64,000 nt of DNA from Novosphingobium sp. SCN 66-18 (GTDB taxonomy: Bacteria > Pseudomonadota > Alphaproteobacteria > Sphingomonadales > Sphingomonadaceae): assembly GCA_001725355.1 (NCBI GenBank), contig MEGD01000008.1:124001-188000 (forward strand), written 5' to 3'. This document shows positions 14,753 through 24,713 of this stretch, piece after piece. A program made the translations under genes and the position numbers. The notes under the pieces were generated by a model, which saw only the letters and a program-made list of their open reading frames with translations, did no database searches and was not told the origin of the DNA. Position 1 is the first letter of the stretch; each line of letters starts with the position of its first letter.

Positions 14753-16906
14753 TCAGAACCGGTAGTCCCAACCCAGCGTGAAGGCACGGCCGCGTCCCGC
14801 GAAGTAGAAGAAGTTGTCGGTCGGGCGCGTGGTATCGCTGGCGTAGTCGATATACTGCTTGTCGAACAGGTTCTGCACGCTCAGCGTCCATCCGCCGATC
14901 GCGGTCTGATAGCGCAGGCTCGCGTCGGTCAGGGTGTAGCCGCCGAAATCGTTGCGGGGATCGCGCGCAAGGCCCTTGAAGGTGCGGGCGAAATAGACCT
15001 GGGTCTGCACACGCGCGCTGATCGGGCCGCGCACGTAGCTGGCGGCCAGGTTCAGGCGGTCGGGCGAGATGTTGGCGCCATCCAGATCGCTGTCGACCTT
15101 GCCGTCGTTGTTGGTGTCCGATCGGCCGATCAGGTGCGCGTAGCCCAGCGACAGCTTCAGCCCGTCGATCGGCATCTGCACGTCGAGATTCAGCTCCAGT
15201 CCCTGGATCTCGACGCGCTGGCGCTGCACGTCGAAGATCCCGTCCGGCCGCTGGACGAGAAGCTGCCCCTCCTTGCTGGTCGACCAGAAGTAGGTGACGC
15301 TGCCATCCAGCGGGCCGCGCTTTACCTCGATCCCGATCTCCCGGTTGTTGGACACGATCGGCCTGATGTTGAGATAGGTGTCGATCGCGATCCCCGGCTT
15401 GTTGATGGCGCGGGTAACCCGGCCGACATCGGGGACGGTGAAGCCTTCGGCATAACTCGCATAGGCGCGGATGCCGGGCCAGGGTTCGATGATCACGCCG
15501 CCGTTGAACAGCGCATCGGAGAAGCGCGGGCTGCCCCCTTTCACGAACGTGCGGTTGGAGGTGGCGAGCGTGGTGAAATCGTCGATGGTGATCCGCACAT
15601 CCTCGTAGCGGACGCCCCCCGCAAATCGCAGCTTGCCACCCAGCAGCTTCAGGTTGAGCTGGCCGAACGGCGCAAAGCTGCGGAAATCGGTGGGCGGCAC
15701 CCACACGCGGTTGGTGGCGATCAGGCGCTGTTCGGTCTTGTCCCACAGGGCATCGAAGCCGACGATCGCGGTCAGCGCCTCGAAGCCGGGCACGGGCCGT
15801 TCGTAGCTGATCTTGCCGCCGATCTTGCGCGACCGGTTCTGCGACTGGTCGAACAGGGTGCCGACCGGCGCGATCAGCGCGTCCTGGAATGTCGCCTGCG
15901 GCGTGGGCTCCCCGCCGAAGGTGTCGCGGCTGCGATTGAAGAACACCTGGCTGACGAAGTTGCCGCCCCACAGCGCCGTGTCGGTGATCGACAGGGCCAC
16001 GCTTTCCGTGCGGTTGGCGGCGGGCTTGCCGGGGGGCGTGCCGGGCGTGGCGCTGGTCGGCAGGCCAGTCGCGCGGTTGCCCTGCACGGCCACGTAGTCG
16101 CCATCGCCCTTCAGTTCGTAGCGGCTGGCGATCAGGTCGATCCGGCCGGTGGAGGACAGCGCATAGCCGAACCGGCCGAACAGTGAGAGCGTGCGCGAAT
16201 CCTGCGTTTCGCCTTGCGTCAGGTTGATGCCGGTGCGGCGTCCCTTTCCGTCATAGAACACGCCGCGCTTGTCGTAGGCGGCGCCCACCGTCGCGTCAAA
16301 ACGTCCCGCCTTGTATTGCAGCAGCCCGGCAACCTTGCCGCCGAAGCCATCGCTTTCGAAGCCGTCGCCGCTGGTTCCCTGCACCAGCACCCGGCCGCCC
16401 AGCCCATCGGCCTGGGGTGCGCCGACGGTTACCTGGTTGACGATGCCGCCGGTGCCGCCGATGCCCTGCAGCGCGTTCGAGCCATAGATCACTTCCACCC
16501 GATCGACGAAGAAGCCGTCGATGGTGAAGCCGTCGCGGCTGCCGTCGCGCAGCGGTGTGGATTGCGGAATGCCGTTGATGGCATAGAGCGGCGAGCGTCC
16601 GCGCAGTGTTTCGCCCGCCCCGGAGAGTTTCTGGCGCGTGGGCGAGAACGACGGGATCAGCGTGGCGACGGCATCGGTGACCGAACCGGATATGGCCATC
16701 TGCTGTTCCAGCGAAGCCTTGTCGATCACCTCCACGGTCAGGGGCAGGGCATTGGGCGGCAGGATCGTGCGCGCGGCCGTCACGACGATCTGGGTGTCGT
16801 CGGGTTCACCACCGGTTTCCGCGGACGCCGTTTGCGGCAGCGATAGCGTCCCTCCTGCCAAAGCGAGAACGGAAACTGTGAAACCTGCCTTCGCACTGAT
16901 CGACAC
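14753..16906 (-). CDS. TonB-dependent siderophore receptor
   Basis: A 717-aa outer-membrane receptor with a signal peptide (cut near TASA-E), TonB box DTQIVVTA, a plug (GRSPLYAINGIPQSTPLRDG, RVEVIYGSNALQGIGGTGGIVNQ) and a 22-strand-type barrel ending FTLGWDYRF. The motif RDGSRDG and the overall pattern match ferric-siderophore receptors of the FhuA/PupA type. It is followed by a PepSY reductase-like gene and preceded by a Fur-like site, so it is likely iron-repressed. The particular siderophore cannot be told from sequence. No siderophore synthesis genes are near, which suggests uptake of foreign siderophores. Confidence 0.94.
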   Translation of the reverse strand: MSISAKAGFTVSVLALAGGTLSLPQTASAETGGEPDDTQIVVTAARTILPPNALPLTVEVIDKASLEQQMAISGSVTDAVATLIPSFSPTRQKLSGAGETLRGRSPLYAINGIPQSTPLRDGSRDGFTIDGFFVDRVEVIYGSNALQGIGGTGGIVNQVTVGAPQADGLGGRVLVQGTSGDGFESDGFGGKVAGLLQYKAGRFDATVGAAYDKRGVFYDGKGRRTGINLTQGETQDSRTLSLFGRFGYALSSTGRIDLIASRYELKGDGDYVAVQGNRATGLPTSATPGTPPGKPAANRTESVALSITDTALWGGNFVSQVFFNRSRDTFGGEPTPQATFQDALIAPVGTLFDQSQNRSRKIGGKISYERPVPGFEALTAIVGFDALWDKTEQRLIATNRVWVPPTDFRSFAPFGQLNLKLLGGKLRFAGGVRYEDVRITIDDFTTLATSNRTFVKGGSPRFSDALFNGGVIIEPWPGIRAYASYAEGFTVPDVGRVTRAINKPGIAIDTYLNIRPIVSNNREIGIEVKRGPLDGSVTYFWSTSKEGQLLVQRPDGIFDVQRQRVEIQGLELNLDVQMPIDGLKLSLGYAHLIGRSDTNNDGKVDSDLDGANISPDRLNLAASYVRGPISARVQTQVYFARTFKGLARDPRNDFGGYTLTDASLRYQTAIGGWTLSVQNLFDKQYIDYASDTTRPTDNFFYFAGRGRAFTLGWDYRF

Positions 16907-16969
16907 CGTACTTGTCCCCCGGTTGGCTCGCGATGATCGAGAGGCGCGTTATCAACCGAAATCAAGTAA

Positions 16970-16984
16970 TGCAACTCATTCGCA
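16970..16984. promoter_or_regulatory. Candidate Fur/iron box
   Basis: TGCAACTCATTCGCA, an imperfect palindrome in an AT-rich patch 64 bp upstream of the siderophore receptor start. It resembles sites of the TGCnAnnnnTnGCA type seen before iron genes in this group of bacteria. Placement supports it more than the sequence does. Confidence 0.4.
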
Positions 16985-17160
16985 ATAAAAATATGAAAGC
17001 GCGCTGGCCTATGGGCTCATTCGGCGCAGACCCTTCCGTTAGATCCCGGGGAACGCCCACGACCTATCGCCGCCATGGATGCGGCGGCCGGAATGGCAGT
17101 GATGGCGGAGGGGCCGGAGGCTGGTTCGTCGGTGAATGTCACCAGCGCCCGCGCCGGAGT

Positions 17161-17880
17161 TCAACCGGCCCGGTCGCCCCAGGTTTCGGAGAGCAGCGAG
17201 AGCATCGCCGCCCAGCTCTGCCGGTCCGCGCTGGCGTCATAGCCGATGGCGGGAAGCCCGCGCGCGTCGCTGTCGGGATCGGTGAAGCCATGTTTGGCGC
17301 GGGCGTAGGCATGGAAGTGCCAGTCGGCATGGGCGCCGTCCATTTCCTCCCAGAACGCCAGAACCTGCGGGCGCGGGACCAGCGGGTCCTTGTCGCCATG
17401 GCAGATCAGGATCCGAGGGCGGATGGTGTCGCCGGGCTGTGCCGGGCGACCGGTCGCCAGGATGCCGTGGAAACTGACCACGACGTCCAGGTTCGCGCCA
17501 TCGCGCGCCAGTTCGAGCACGGCCTGCCCGCCCATGCAGAAGCCGATGGCGCCGATCGGCAGATCGGCGGCGGCCTCGTGCGCGCGCAGCGTGGCCACTG
17601 CCGCGCCGATGCGGTCGCGGTAATGCCGCACATCGGCGCGCAAGGTTTCCGCCAGGGCGTGCGAAGCGGCGAAATCGGCCACCGGCTGGCCGTAGAAGTC
17701 CGCGATCAGCGCCACGTATCCGGCATCCGCCAGCATCCGCGCGCGCCGTTCCATCGGTGCGTTCACGTTCATGATCGTGGGAAAGAGCACAATCGCCCCG
17801 CGCGCCGGCCCCGCCGGCCGGGCGAGCCAGCCGGTGAGCGCGGTGTCGCCGTGATGGTACCGGACTTCTTCCAGCGCCAT
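17161..17880 (-). CDS. Dienelactone hydrolase family protein
   Basis: A 239-aa alpha/beta hydrolase. The nucleophile is Cys115 in GFCMGG, with the acid in CHGDKDPLV (about residues 163-165) and His197 in KHGFTD, the Cys-Asp-His triad of dienelactone hydrolases. True DLHs open dienelactones in chloroaromatic catabolism, but most members of this family have unknown substrates. It starts four bases after cysK, so it is probably the last gene of the TonB-MFS-cysK-DLH run. There is no signal peptide. Confidence 0.88.
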   Translation of the reverse strand: MALEEVRYHHGDTALTGWLARPAGPARGAIVLFPTIMNVNAPMERRARMLADAGYVALIADFYGQPVADFAASHALAETLRADVRHYRDRIGAAVATLRAHEAAADLPIGAIGFCMGGQAVLELARDGANLDVVVSFHGILATGRPAQPGDTIRPRILICHGDKDPLVPRPQVLAFWEEMDGAHADWHFHAYARAKHGFTDPDSDARGLPAIGYDASADRQSWAAMLSLLSETWGDRAG

Positions 17881-17884
17881 GGTC

Positions 17885-18802
17885 TTACTCCGGCAGGAAA
17901 TCGGGAACGGAAAGATAGCGTTCGCCGGTATCGTAGTTGAAGCCCAGCACGCGGCTGCCGGCGGGAAGGTCCGGCAGCTTCTGCGCGATGGCGGCAAGCG
18001 TCGCGCCCGAGCTGATGCCCACGAGCAGGCCTTCAACGCTGGCCGAACGGCGCGCCCATTCCTTGGCGTCGCCGGCATCGACCTGGATCGCGCCGTCGAT
18101 CGACTGGGTGTGGAGGTTGCCGGGGATGAAGCCCGCGCCGATCCCCTGGATCGGGTGGGGAGCTGGTTGCCCGCCGGAAATGACCGGCGATAGCGCCGGC
18201 TCGACGGCATAGGCCTTGAGCGCGGGCCAGGTTTTCTTCAGTTCCTCGGCCGAACCCGTCAGGTGGCCACCGGTGCCGACGCCGGTGATCAGCACGTCGA
18301 TCGGCGTATCGGCGAAGTCCTTGAGGATTTCCTGCGCGGTCGTGCGCGCGTGTACGGCCACGTTGGCCGGGTTTTCGAATTGCTGCGGAATCCACGCGCC
18401 CGGCGTTTCGGCGAGCAGCTGGTTCGCGCGTTCGATCGCGCCCTTCATGCCCTTTTCGCGCGGGGTAAGGTCGAACGTCGCACCATAGGCCAGCATCAGC
18501 CGCCGGCGTTCGATCGACATCGATTCGGGCATGACGAGCACGAGCTTGTAGCCCTTCACCGCTGCCACCAGCGCCAGGCCGATACCGGTGTTGCCCGATG
18601 TCGGCTCGATGATGGTGCCGCCCGGCTTCAGTTCGCCGCGCTGTTCCGCATCCTCGATCATGGCCAGCGCGATGCGGTCCTTGATCGATCCGCCGGGGTT
18701 GGTGCGCTCGGCCTTGATCCAGACTTCATGATCCGGGAACAGCCGCGAAAGGCGGATGTGCGGCGTGTTGCCGATGGTGGCGAGGACGCTGTCGGCTTTC
18801 AT
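17885..18802 (-). CDS. cysK: Cysteine synthase A
   Basis: O-acetylserine sulfhydrylase of 305 aa, which makes L-cysteine from O-acetylserine and sulfide with PLP. PLP lysine K41 sits in [21 protein letters not shown] binds the substrate carboxylate, [10 protein letters not shown] binds the PLP phosphate, and GISSGA is the third PLP contact. The size and motifs are those of ordinary CysK rather than cystathionine beta-synthase. The position is odd: it lies three bases after an MFS gene and four before a DLH gene, downstream of a zinc-type receptor. Confidence 0.94.
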   Translation of the reverse strand: MKADSVLATIGNTPHIRLSRLFPDHEVWIKAERTNPGGSIKDRIALAMIEDAEQRGELKPGGTIIEPTSGNTGIGLALVAAVKGYKLVLVMPESMSIERRRLMLAYGATFDLTPREKGMKGAIERANQLLAETPGAWIPQQFENPANVAVHARTTAQEILKDFADTPIDVLITGVGTGGHLTGSAEELKKTWPALKAYAVEPALSPVISGGQPAPHPIQGIGAGFIPGNLHTQSIDGAIQVDAGDAKEWARRSASVEGLLVGISSGATLAAIAQKLPDLPAGSRVLGFNYDTGERYLSVPDFLPE

Positions 18803-18805
18803 GGT

Positions 18806-20143
18806 TCAGGTTCCTTCCTTGACGTGGTCCGCCTCGGCGTGTGCCGTCGGAGGGGGAGAATCGTATCTACGATACTGCGGGGCAAAGGTCCGCGCGTTTT
18901 TGAGTTCGGGGAACAGGACGGCCCACAGCGCGGTGATCGCGATCGCGCCCGCGCCGCCGAACACCACCGCCCCGGTCGCGCCGAGCAGCGCGGCGGCGAT
19001 GCCCGACTGCATTTCGCCCAGTTCGTTGGATGCGGAGATCGCCAGGCCCGATATTGCCGAAACGCGGCCGCGCACTTCGTCGGGCGTGTTCAGTTGGACC
19101 AGCGTGTTGCGAATGAACACGGAGATCATGTCGCCCATGCCAAGGCAGGCGAGGAGCGCCAGCGAGAGGTAGAAATTGCGCGAAAGGCCGAACGCGGCGG
19201 TGGCAAGGCCATAGGCGACCACGCCCCACAGCATCTTCACGCCCACGTTGTGCCGGATCGGATACTTCGACAGCAGGATCGCGACGGCGGCCGCGCCGAA
19301 GGCCGGCGCGGCGCGCATCAGGCCCAGTCCGTCGGCACCGACCGGATGCCCGTCCACGAACAGGATGTCGCGGGCGAACACCGGAAGCAGCGCGGTCGCG
19401 CCGCCCAGCAGGACCGCGAACAGATCGAGCGTCACGCAGCCCAGCAGGAACCGCTCGTTCCACACATAGGTCAGGCCTTCCAGAATCTGGCGCAGCGGGT
19501 GCCTGTCGCGATTGCCCGGCGGCGGCGGTAGCGGACGGATGCGGAAAAGCGAGAACGCGCCGATCAGCAGCAGGGCAACGGAGGTCCAGTACGGCGCGGT
19601 TGGCGCCAGCGAGAACAGGATGCCGCCCAGCGCGGGGCCGGTGACGGACCCGATCTGCATGGCCAGCGCGTTGATCGCGATCGCCTTCGGCATGAGGTCG
19701 GCCGGAACGATGTTCGGCGCGATCGACGCCATTGCCGGTGCGATGAACACGCGCGCGGTGCCATGCAGTGCGCCCAGCGTGAACAGCAGCGGCAGCGAGA
19801 GGAGGTCGAATTGCGTCGTCAGCGCGAGCGAACTGGCGACCAGCAGGTCGATCAGGCTGGCCAGCGCGGCCACGTTGCGCCGGTCGAACCGGTCCGCCAG
19901 AACGCCCGCGACAGGTGTCAGCAGAAACACCGGCAGGAACTGGACGAGGCCGAGAATGCCGAGCTGGAACGCGGCATGGCCGATGCTCATGCCGTATTGC
20001 GCGCGCGCCACGTCATAGAGCTGATAGCCCAGCACCACGACCATGCCGGTGGTCGCGATGACCGAACACAGGCGCGCCACCCAGAAGCGTCTGTAATCCG
20101 GAATGGCGATCGGCGAACGGGGAGTCTCGGGAGAGGAAGTCAC
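18806..20143 (-). CDS. MFS transporter, EntS-like
   Basis: A 12-helix major facilitator of about 445 aa. Its motif A variant GVLADRFDRRNV and ending match the EntS/enterobactin-exporter group, which also includes exporters of other small molecules. PDYRRFWVARLCSVIATTGM opens the first helix. The start is uncertain: GTG 20143 gives a family-length protein, while TTG 20203 overlaps the receptor stop (TTGA) and would add 20 unusual residues. It lies between the ZnuD-like receptor and cysK, probably in one transcript. The cargo is unknown; export of a metal-binding compound is possible. Confidence 0.86.
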   Translation of the reverse strand: MTSSPETPRSPIAIPDYRRFWVARLCSVIATTGMVVVLGYQLYDVARAQYGMSIGHAAFQLGILGLVQFLPVFLLTPVAGVLADRFDRRNVAALASLIDLLVASSLALTTQFDLLSLPLLFTLGALHGTARVFIAPAMASIAPNIVPADLMPKAIAINALAMQIGSVTGPALGGILFSLAPTAPYWTSVALLLIGAFSLFRIRPLPPPPGNRDRHPLRQILEGLTYVWNERFLLGCVTLDLFAVLLGGATALLPVFARDILFVDGHPVGADGLGLMRAAPAFGAAAVAILLSKYPIRHNVGVKMLWGVVAYGLATAAFGLSRNFYLSLALLACLGMGDMISVFIRNTLVQLNTPDEVRGRVSAISGLAISASNELGEMQSGIAAALLGATGAVVFGGAGAIAITALWAVLFPELKNARTFAPQYRRYDSPPPTAHAEADHVKEGT

Positions 20144-20199
20144 GCGGCTGGAATGGCAGCGAGACTTCCTCTTGCCAAGCAAGCAAATCTCGTAAGCGG

Positions 20200-22332
20200 T
20201 CAAATTCTCAATGACACGGTCACGCGTACGTCGCGCCCCGCGATCGGCACGAAATCGCGCGTTTCCGAGGTCGCCAGCCTCCCTTCCACATTGAGCAGGT
20301 TGTCGCCCGACAGGATCAGCGAAAGCGCGCCATCCTTGCCCATCGGCCGCCAGGTGGCGCTGGCATTGACGAGCGTGAAGGCGGCCGTCGGATTCTCGTT
20401 GGTGGCCACGCGGTTCTGGGCCGCGTTGTGGATCACCTCGCCGCGCAGGCTGAACCGGTCGCTGTTGTATTCCGCGCCGCCGCGCACGCGCAGCGGCGGG
20501 ATGCGCGGGGCCGGGCCGATGCCGGTCAGCTGCGCGTGGACATAATCCACGCCGCCGTCGAGCGAAACCGAACGGTCGCCCCAGTCGAGCGCCTTGACCG
20601 AGCCTTCGGCTTCTACGCCACGGAACTTCGCGTCGCCCTGGATGAACTGATAGACGGGGAAGCCTTCCACATCGGCCCCGGTGGGAACAGGGGCGATGAA
20701 GTCCTTGAAATCGGTGGCATAGGCCGTGACCGCGCCGGCAAAGCGATCGGCATGGTAGCGCACGCCCGCCTCCACGGTATTGCTGCGTTCCTTGCGGAAG
20801 GCCGGGTTGCCGCTTTCGTAGGATTGCGTGGCGTCGTGAATGCCGTCGATGAACAGTTCCTCGGCGCTTGGCGCGCGTTCGCCATGGCTGCCGGACAGGC
20901 TGATGGTGAGGCTTTCCACGGGATGCCAGGCCAGCCCCAGCCCTGCGGCAAGCTGGTTGAAATCGCGCGTGATCCCATTCGGGCGCGCCTTGACCGAGGT
21001 GTGTTCGTAGCGACCGCTGGCCTCGAGGTCGAAGGTGCCCACCGAAAGCTGCTGCCGCGTGAACACGGCAAAGCGGTTGGTCAGGTTGTCCGGGATCAGG
21101 CGTTCGTCGCCCACCACGCGCAAGTCGCGGCTGCCGTATTGGATGCCGGTTTCGCCGCGCCAGCCGCCATGGCGTGCCTGCACCAGTTCCAGGCGCGTCT
21201 CGATGCTCTTGTTGAAGAAGCGCGTGCCCGCCACGCCGCCTTCGATCTCGGCATGGGTATAATCGCCATAGGCTCCCCGGAATTCGAGCTTGTCGAAGAA
21301 TCCGTCGAGATTGAGGCTGCCGCGTATGTCGTAGCGGGTCTGGCGCAGCGAGATCGACACCGGATCGCCGCTGCCCGCTTCGGGGCGGGGCGGGATGCCA
21401 TAATCGCTGGTCAGGCGCGAAACGGAAATGCCCAGGCTTCCGCCGGCATCGATGAACGCGACGCCGGCGCCCAGCGTGGAACCGCGCGCGAAGCTGTTGG
21501 CCAGGCGCCCACGCGCATTCGCCTGCTGCGTCAGCGAAGCCGCGCCTTCGGTATCGCCATTGCTCGCGAGGTCCGCCGCCGAGGCCAGCGTATCGGCGCG
21601 CAACTGCGGCGAAAGCACGTTGCCGCCGATGCGCAGGTTATCGGCGTGGTTGTACGAGGCGTCCAGATGCGCGACGAAGCGCGGTGCCAGGGCAACGTCC
21701 ATCGCTCCGCCGACGTTGACCGAGTCCGCCGCGGTGCCGTAGCTGCCCTGTGCGGTCAGTTCGACGGGCTTGTCCGGCACGCGGCGCGGAATGCGCTTGT
21801 CGATCGCATTGACCGCCCCGCCGGCCGGATCGGCGGCATAGAGCAGCACTTCCGGCCCGTGGAGTACATCGATCCGGTCGATGTTGAGCGTATCCAGCGC
21901 AACGCCGTGGTCGGCCGAGACGGACGACGCATCGAGCGAGCCCAGGCCATCGGTCAGCACCTGTACGCGCGGACCGTCGAACCCGCGCAGCACCGGGCGC
22001 GATGCGCCGGGCGCGAAACCGCTTGTGGAAACGCCGGGCAACCGGGCGAGCATTGCGCCGATTTGCGGCTGCGTATTGCGGGCAAGGTCTTCGCCGGTCA
22101 GCACGACCGGCGCAACGATCACGTCCCGATCACCGGAGATCAGGCGGCCCGTCACCACGATCGGGGTGTGGCCGGCGTCGTCGGGCGTGCCGGTGGGGTG
22201 GGCGCTGTCTACGTGCCCGTCCGTGCCATGGGCCGGAGGGGCGGGGGGCGTCTGTGCAAGCGGAGCAGCAAGGGCTGGCGATGCGGCAAGAAGAAGCGCG
22301 AGGGCGGAGGAGGACAGGAATTGACGTTGCAA
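20200..22332 (-). CDS. TonB-dependent receptor, ZnuD-like (zinc uptake)
   Basis: A 710-aa outer-membrane receptor. After the signal peptide (cut near ALA-A) comes a His/Asp-rich stretch (HGTDGHVDSAHPTG), then the TonB box TPIVVTG. The plug motifs LRGFDGPRVQVLTDGLGS and ADHGVALDTLNIDRIDVLHGP are typical of ZnuD-type zinc receptors. The barrel ends VTVSLRI. A perfect 15-bp palindrome of the Zur-box type lies 43 bp upstream. Import of zinc across the outer membrane in zinc starvation is the likely role, inferred from family and operator together. Confidence 0.9.
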   Translation of the reverse strand: MQRQFLSSSALALLLAASPALAAPLAQTPPAPPAHGTDGHVDSAHPTGTPDDAGHTPIVVTGRLISGDRDVIVAPVVLTGEDLARNTQPQIGAMLARLPGVSTSGFAPGASRPVLRGFDGPRVQVLTDGLGSLDASSVSADHGVALDTLNIDRIDVLHGPEVLLYAADPAGGAVNAIDKRIPRRVPDKPVELTAQGSYGTAADSVNVGGAMDVALAPRFVAHLDASYNHADNLRIGGNVLSPQLRADTLASAADLASNGDTEGAASLTQQANARGRLANSFARGSTLGAGVAFIDAGGSLGISVSRLTSDYGIPPRPEAGSGDPVSISLRQTRYDIRGSLNLDGFFDKLEFRGAYGDYTHAEIEGGVAGTRFFNKSIETRLELVQARHGGWRGETGIQYGSRDLRVVGDERLIPDNLTNRFAVFTRQQLSVGTFDLEASGRYEHTSVKARPNGITRDFNQLAAGLGLAWHPVESLTISLSGSHGERAPSAEELFIDGIHDATQSYESGNPAFRKERSNTVEAGVRYHADRFAGAVTAYATDFKDFIAPVPTGADVEGFPVYQFIQGDAKFRGVEAEGSVKALDWGDRSVSLDGGVDYVHAQLTGIGPAPRIPPLRVRGGAEYNSDRFSLRGEVIHNAAQNRVATNENPTAAFTLVNASATWRPMGKDGALSLILSGDNLLNVEGRLATSETRDFVPIAGRDVRVTVSLRI

Positions 22333-22374
22333 GGAATCACCCCGGGGTTTGAACTCCAGGTGTTCTTAATGAAA

Positions 22375-22389
22375 TGATATAATATATCA
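22375..22389. promoter_or_regulatory. Zur-box-like palindrome
   Basis: TGATATAATATATCA, a perfect 15-bp inverted repeat around a central A, in an AT-rich island 43 bp before the ZnuD-like receptor. Zur sites in many proteobacteria have the pattern TGnTATnATATnACA. It overlaps a good minus-strand -10 region (TATATT/TATAT), as expected of a repressor site. Confidence 0.7.
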
Positions 22390-22442
22390 ACCCTGAATCG
22401 ACGAACGTGGCAACAAGGGCGGCTGTCCGCCTTGAGCCGGAA

Positions 22443-22781
22443 TCAGCCTTTGCCGCGCAGACGCGGGTTGGGCTGCAGGCTCTTGATCATTTTCAGGAAA
22501 TCTTCGGGCCGGATGATGCGTTCGAACTGGAAGCCGGTGCGATCATCCTTGATCCATACGATAAAGGCTTCGATGCGGCCGATCTGCGGGAGGCGCACGG
22601 TCACGCGTTCACCCCGGCCAAGATCCGTGACTCCCTGAGCCATGAACCCGTTGGACGAGATGTTGACGATGTGCAGCATCACGTCGCCCATGCGACGATG
22701 CTCACCGATGACCGGCAGATTTACCGGCTGTCGCGTGGCACGGCGCAGGTCGGTGACTGAAAGCTGGGCTCCGCCAGGCAT
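22443..22781 (-). CDS. PilZ-domain cyclic di-GMP receptor
   Basis: A 112-aa single-domain PilZ protein. The binding motifs are RRATR (RxxxR) near residue 13 and NISSNG (N/DxSxxG) near residue 40. Both are intact, so c-di-GMP binding is expected. The chosen ATG 22781 has GAGGAACG upstream; an extension to 22877 is possible but lacks homologous character. It is a likely effector for a cyclase such as the GGDEF protein in this window. Confidence 0.88.
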   Translation of the reverse strand: MPGGAQLSVTDLRRATRQPVNLPVIGEHRRMGDVMLHIVNISSNGFMAQGVTDLGRGERVTVRLPQIGRIEAFIVWIKDDRTGFQFERIIRPEDFLKMIKSLQPNPRLRGKG

Positions 22782-22895
22782 CGTTCCTCCTCGTCGTGGG
22801 AAAGTGGAGCCGACGCTGTAGATGCGAAATGCCAAATATTCCCTAAACCTGCTTCGGACTTTTTCCGCCTGCTTCAAAAGTTTGCGGTAAAGGGG

Positions 22896-24125
22896 TCAGG
22901 CCGGGCGGATGATGCCGTGCTTCTTCTTTCCCGCGGAAATCCGCCGTTCCTGGCCCGCCAGCACGATCTGGAAGCCTTCGTCGGATACGGATTCGCCGTC
23001 AATCCGGGCGCCGCCGCCGGCGATAAGGCGTTTTGCCTCGCCACGGCTCGCCGCAAAACCGATACCGACCAGCGCATCGATCAGGCTGATCGTGTCATCT
23101 GCGCAGGCGAGCGTGGGCAAGTCCTGGCCGATTCCGCCGCCCGCAAACGTGGCGGCAGCCGTGGCTTCGGCGGCGCGGGCCGCCTCCTCGCCACGGACCA
23201 ACCGGGTGATCTCGTTGGCGAGCACCACCTTGGCGGCGTTGATCTCGCTGCCTTCCAGCGCTTCGAGCCGGGCGATCTCGTCAAGCGGCAGGTCGGTGAA
23301 CAGGCGCAGGAACCGGCCGACATCGCGGTCATCGCTGTTGCGCCAGTATTGCCAGAAGTCCCACGTGGGCAGCGCGTCCTCGTTCAGCCACACGGCTCCG
23401 GCCGCCGTCTTGCCCATCTTGGACCCGTCGGCCGTGGTGAGCAGCGGCGTGGTGACGCCGAACACTTCGACCCCGTCCATGCGGCGGGTCAGTTCGATGC
23501 CGTTGACGATGTTGCCCCACTGGTCCGATCCGCCCATCTGCAACCGGCAGGCATGCCGCTGCGACAGTTCGCGGAAATCGTAGGCCTGGAGGATCATGTA
23601 GTTGAATTCGAGGAACGACAGCGACTGTTCGCGGTCCAGCCGCTGCTTCACCGAATCGAAGCTCAGCATCCGGTTGACCGAGAAATGCTGGCCCACCTCG
23701 CGCAGGAAGGGAATGTATTCCAGCTTGTCGAGCCAGTCCGCGTTGTCGATCATGATCGCGTCGCTTGGCCCATCGCCGAAGGTCAGGAAGCGTTCGAACA
23801 CGGTTTTGATCGAGGCGACGTTCGCCGCGATCGTGTCCGTCGTCAGCAGCTTGCGGGCCTCGTCCTTGAAGCTGGGATCACCGATCTTGCCGGTGCCGCC
23901 GCCCATCAGCACGATGGGCTTGTGCCCGGCCTGCTGCAAGCGGCGGAGGAGCATGATCTGGACCATGCTGCCCACGTGCAGCGATGGCGCGGTGGGATCG
24001 AAGCCGATATAGCCCGGGATGACCTGCTTTTGCGCCAGCGCATCGAGCGCGTCGGCATCGGTAAGCTGGTGGATGTAGCCACGCTCGTCGAGCAGGCGGA
24101 GCAGGGTGGACTTGTATGCGGTCAT
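22896..24125 (-). CDS. tyrS: Tyrosyl-tRNA synthetase
   Basis: A class I aminoacyl-tRNA synthetase, 409 aa, charging tRNA-Tyr. The HIGH-type motif is HVGS ([10 protein letters not shown]), and the KMSKS-type motif is KMGKT ([10 protein letters not shown]). GGSDQWGN and YDFRELS bind tyrosine and tRNA. A C-terminal S4 RNA-binding domain ([28 protein letters not shown]) completes the TyrRS layout. Confidence 0.97.
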   Translation of the reverse strand: MTAYKSTLLRLLDERGYIHQLTDADALDALAQKQVIPGYIGFDPTAPSLHVGSMVQIMLLRRLQQAGHKPIVLMGGGTGKIGDPSFKDEARKLLTTDTIAANVASIKTVFERFLTFGDGPSDAIMIDNADWLDKLEYIPFLREVGQHFSVNRMLSFDSVKQRLDREQSLSFLEFNYMILQAYDFRELSQRHACRLQMGGSDQWGNIVNGIELTRRMDGVEVFGVTTPLLTTADGSKMGKTAAGAVWLNEDALPTWDFWQYWRNSDDRDVGRFLRLFTDLPLDEIARLEALEGSEINAAKVVLANEITRLVRGEEAARAAEATAAATFAGGGIGQDLPTLACADDTISLIDALVGIGFAASRGEAKRLIAGGGARIDGESVSDEGFQIVLAGQERRISAGKKKHGIIRPA

Positions 24126-24164
24126 GGCGGCCTCTTCTCAGGAGCGCGCGCCTAGCACGGAGAA

Positions 24165-24713
24165 TTGCGCTTGGGAACGTTCGAGCTTGTTCCGCACCCC
24201 GATCATCCACCGGTCGCGGTCAGCCGGATCGAGGCGCGGATCACCGGACACGATGCGAACTGGCTGCAGGTGCGCTGGCGGGTTGAAGGTAGCGAACGGG
24301 TGATCGTACCACCCTTCGCCGGCAAGGGGCGGGCAGACGGCTTGTGGCAGGCGACGTGCTTCGAGGTGTTCCTGCGCAACCCCGGCAAGGAAGCCTATGT
24401 CGAACTGAACCTCTCGCCGTCCGAGCGGTGGGCGGCCTATGACCTTTCCGGCTACCGCAGCGGCATGGCCGCGCGGCCGATGCCACGCGATCCCTCCTGC
24501 ACCGTGCGGTCCGGCGGGCGCATGATGATCTTCGATGCCGCGATTCCGGTGGCGGGCCTGCCGCCGTGCCCCTGGCAAGTTGCTCTTACGGCGGTGATCG
24601 CGGAGGAGGGCGCGCGCACGTCCTACTGGGCGCTCGCCCATGCTCCGGGCAAGGCGGACTTTCACCATCCCGCTTGCTTCGCGCTGTCGGTTGCGGCACC
24701 GGGGGCGGCATGA
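24165..24713 (+). CDS. DOMON-like domain protein
   Basis: A 182-aa protein with the DOMON-like fold found in sphingomonads and cyanobacteria (LWQATCFEVFLRNPGKEAYVELNLSPS, WAAYDLSGYR). DOMON folds bind haem or sugars. No signal peptide is seen, so the protein is likely cytoplasmic. The start is TTG 24165 or TTG 24171, with ACGGAGAA upstream; no ATG is available near the domain. Its stop overlaps the start of the NamZ-like gene (ATGA), which implies coupled translation and perhaps a joint function. Confidence 0.75.
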   Translation: MRLGTFELVPHPDHPPVAVSRIEARITGHDANWLQVRWRVEGSERVIVPPFAGKGRADGLWQATCFEVFLRNPGKEAYVELNLSPSERWAAYDLSGYRSGMAARPMPRDPSCTVRSGGRMMIFDAAIPVAGLPPCPWQVALTAVIAEEGARTSYWALAHAPGKADFHHPACFALSVAAPGAA

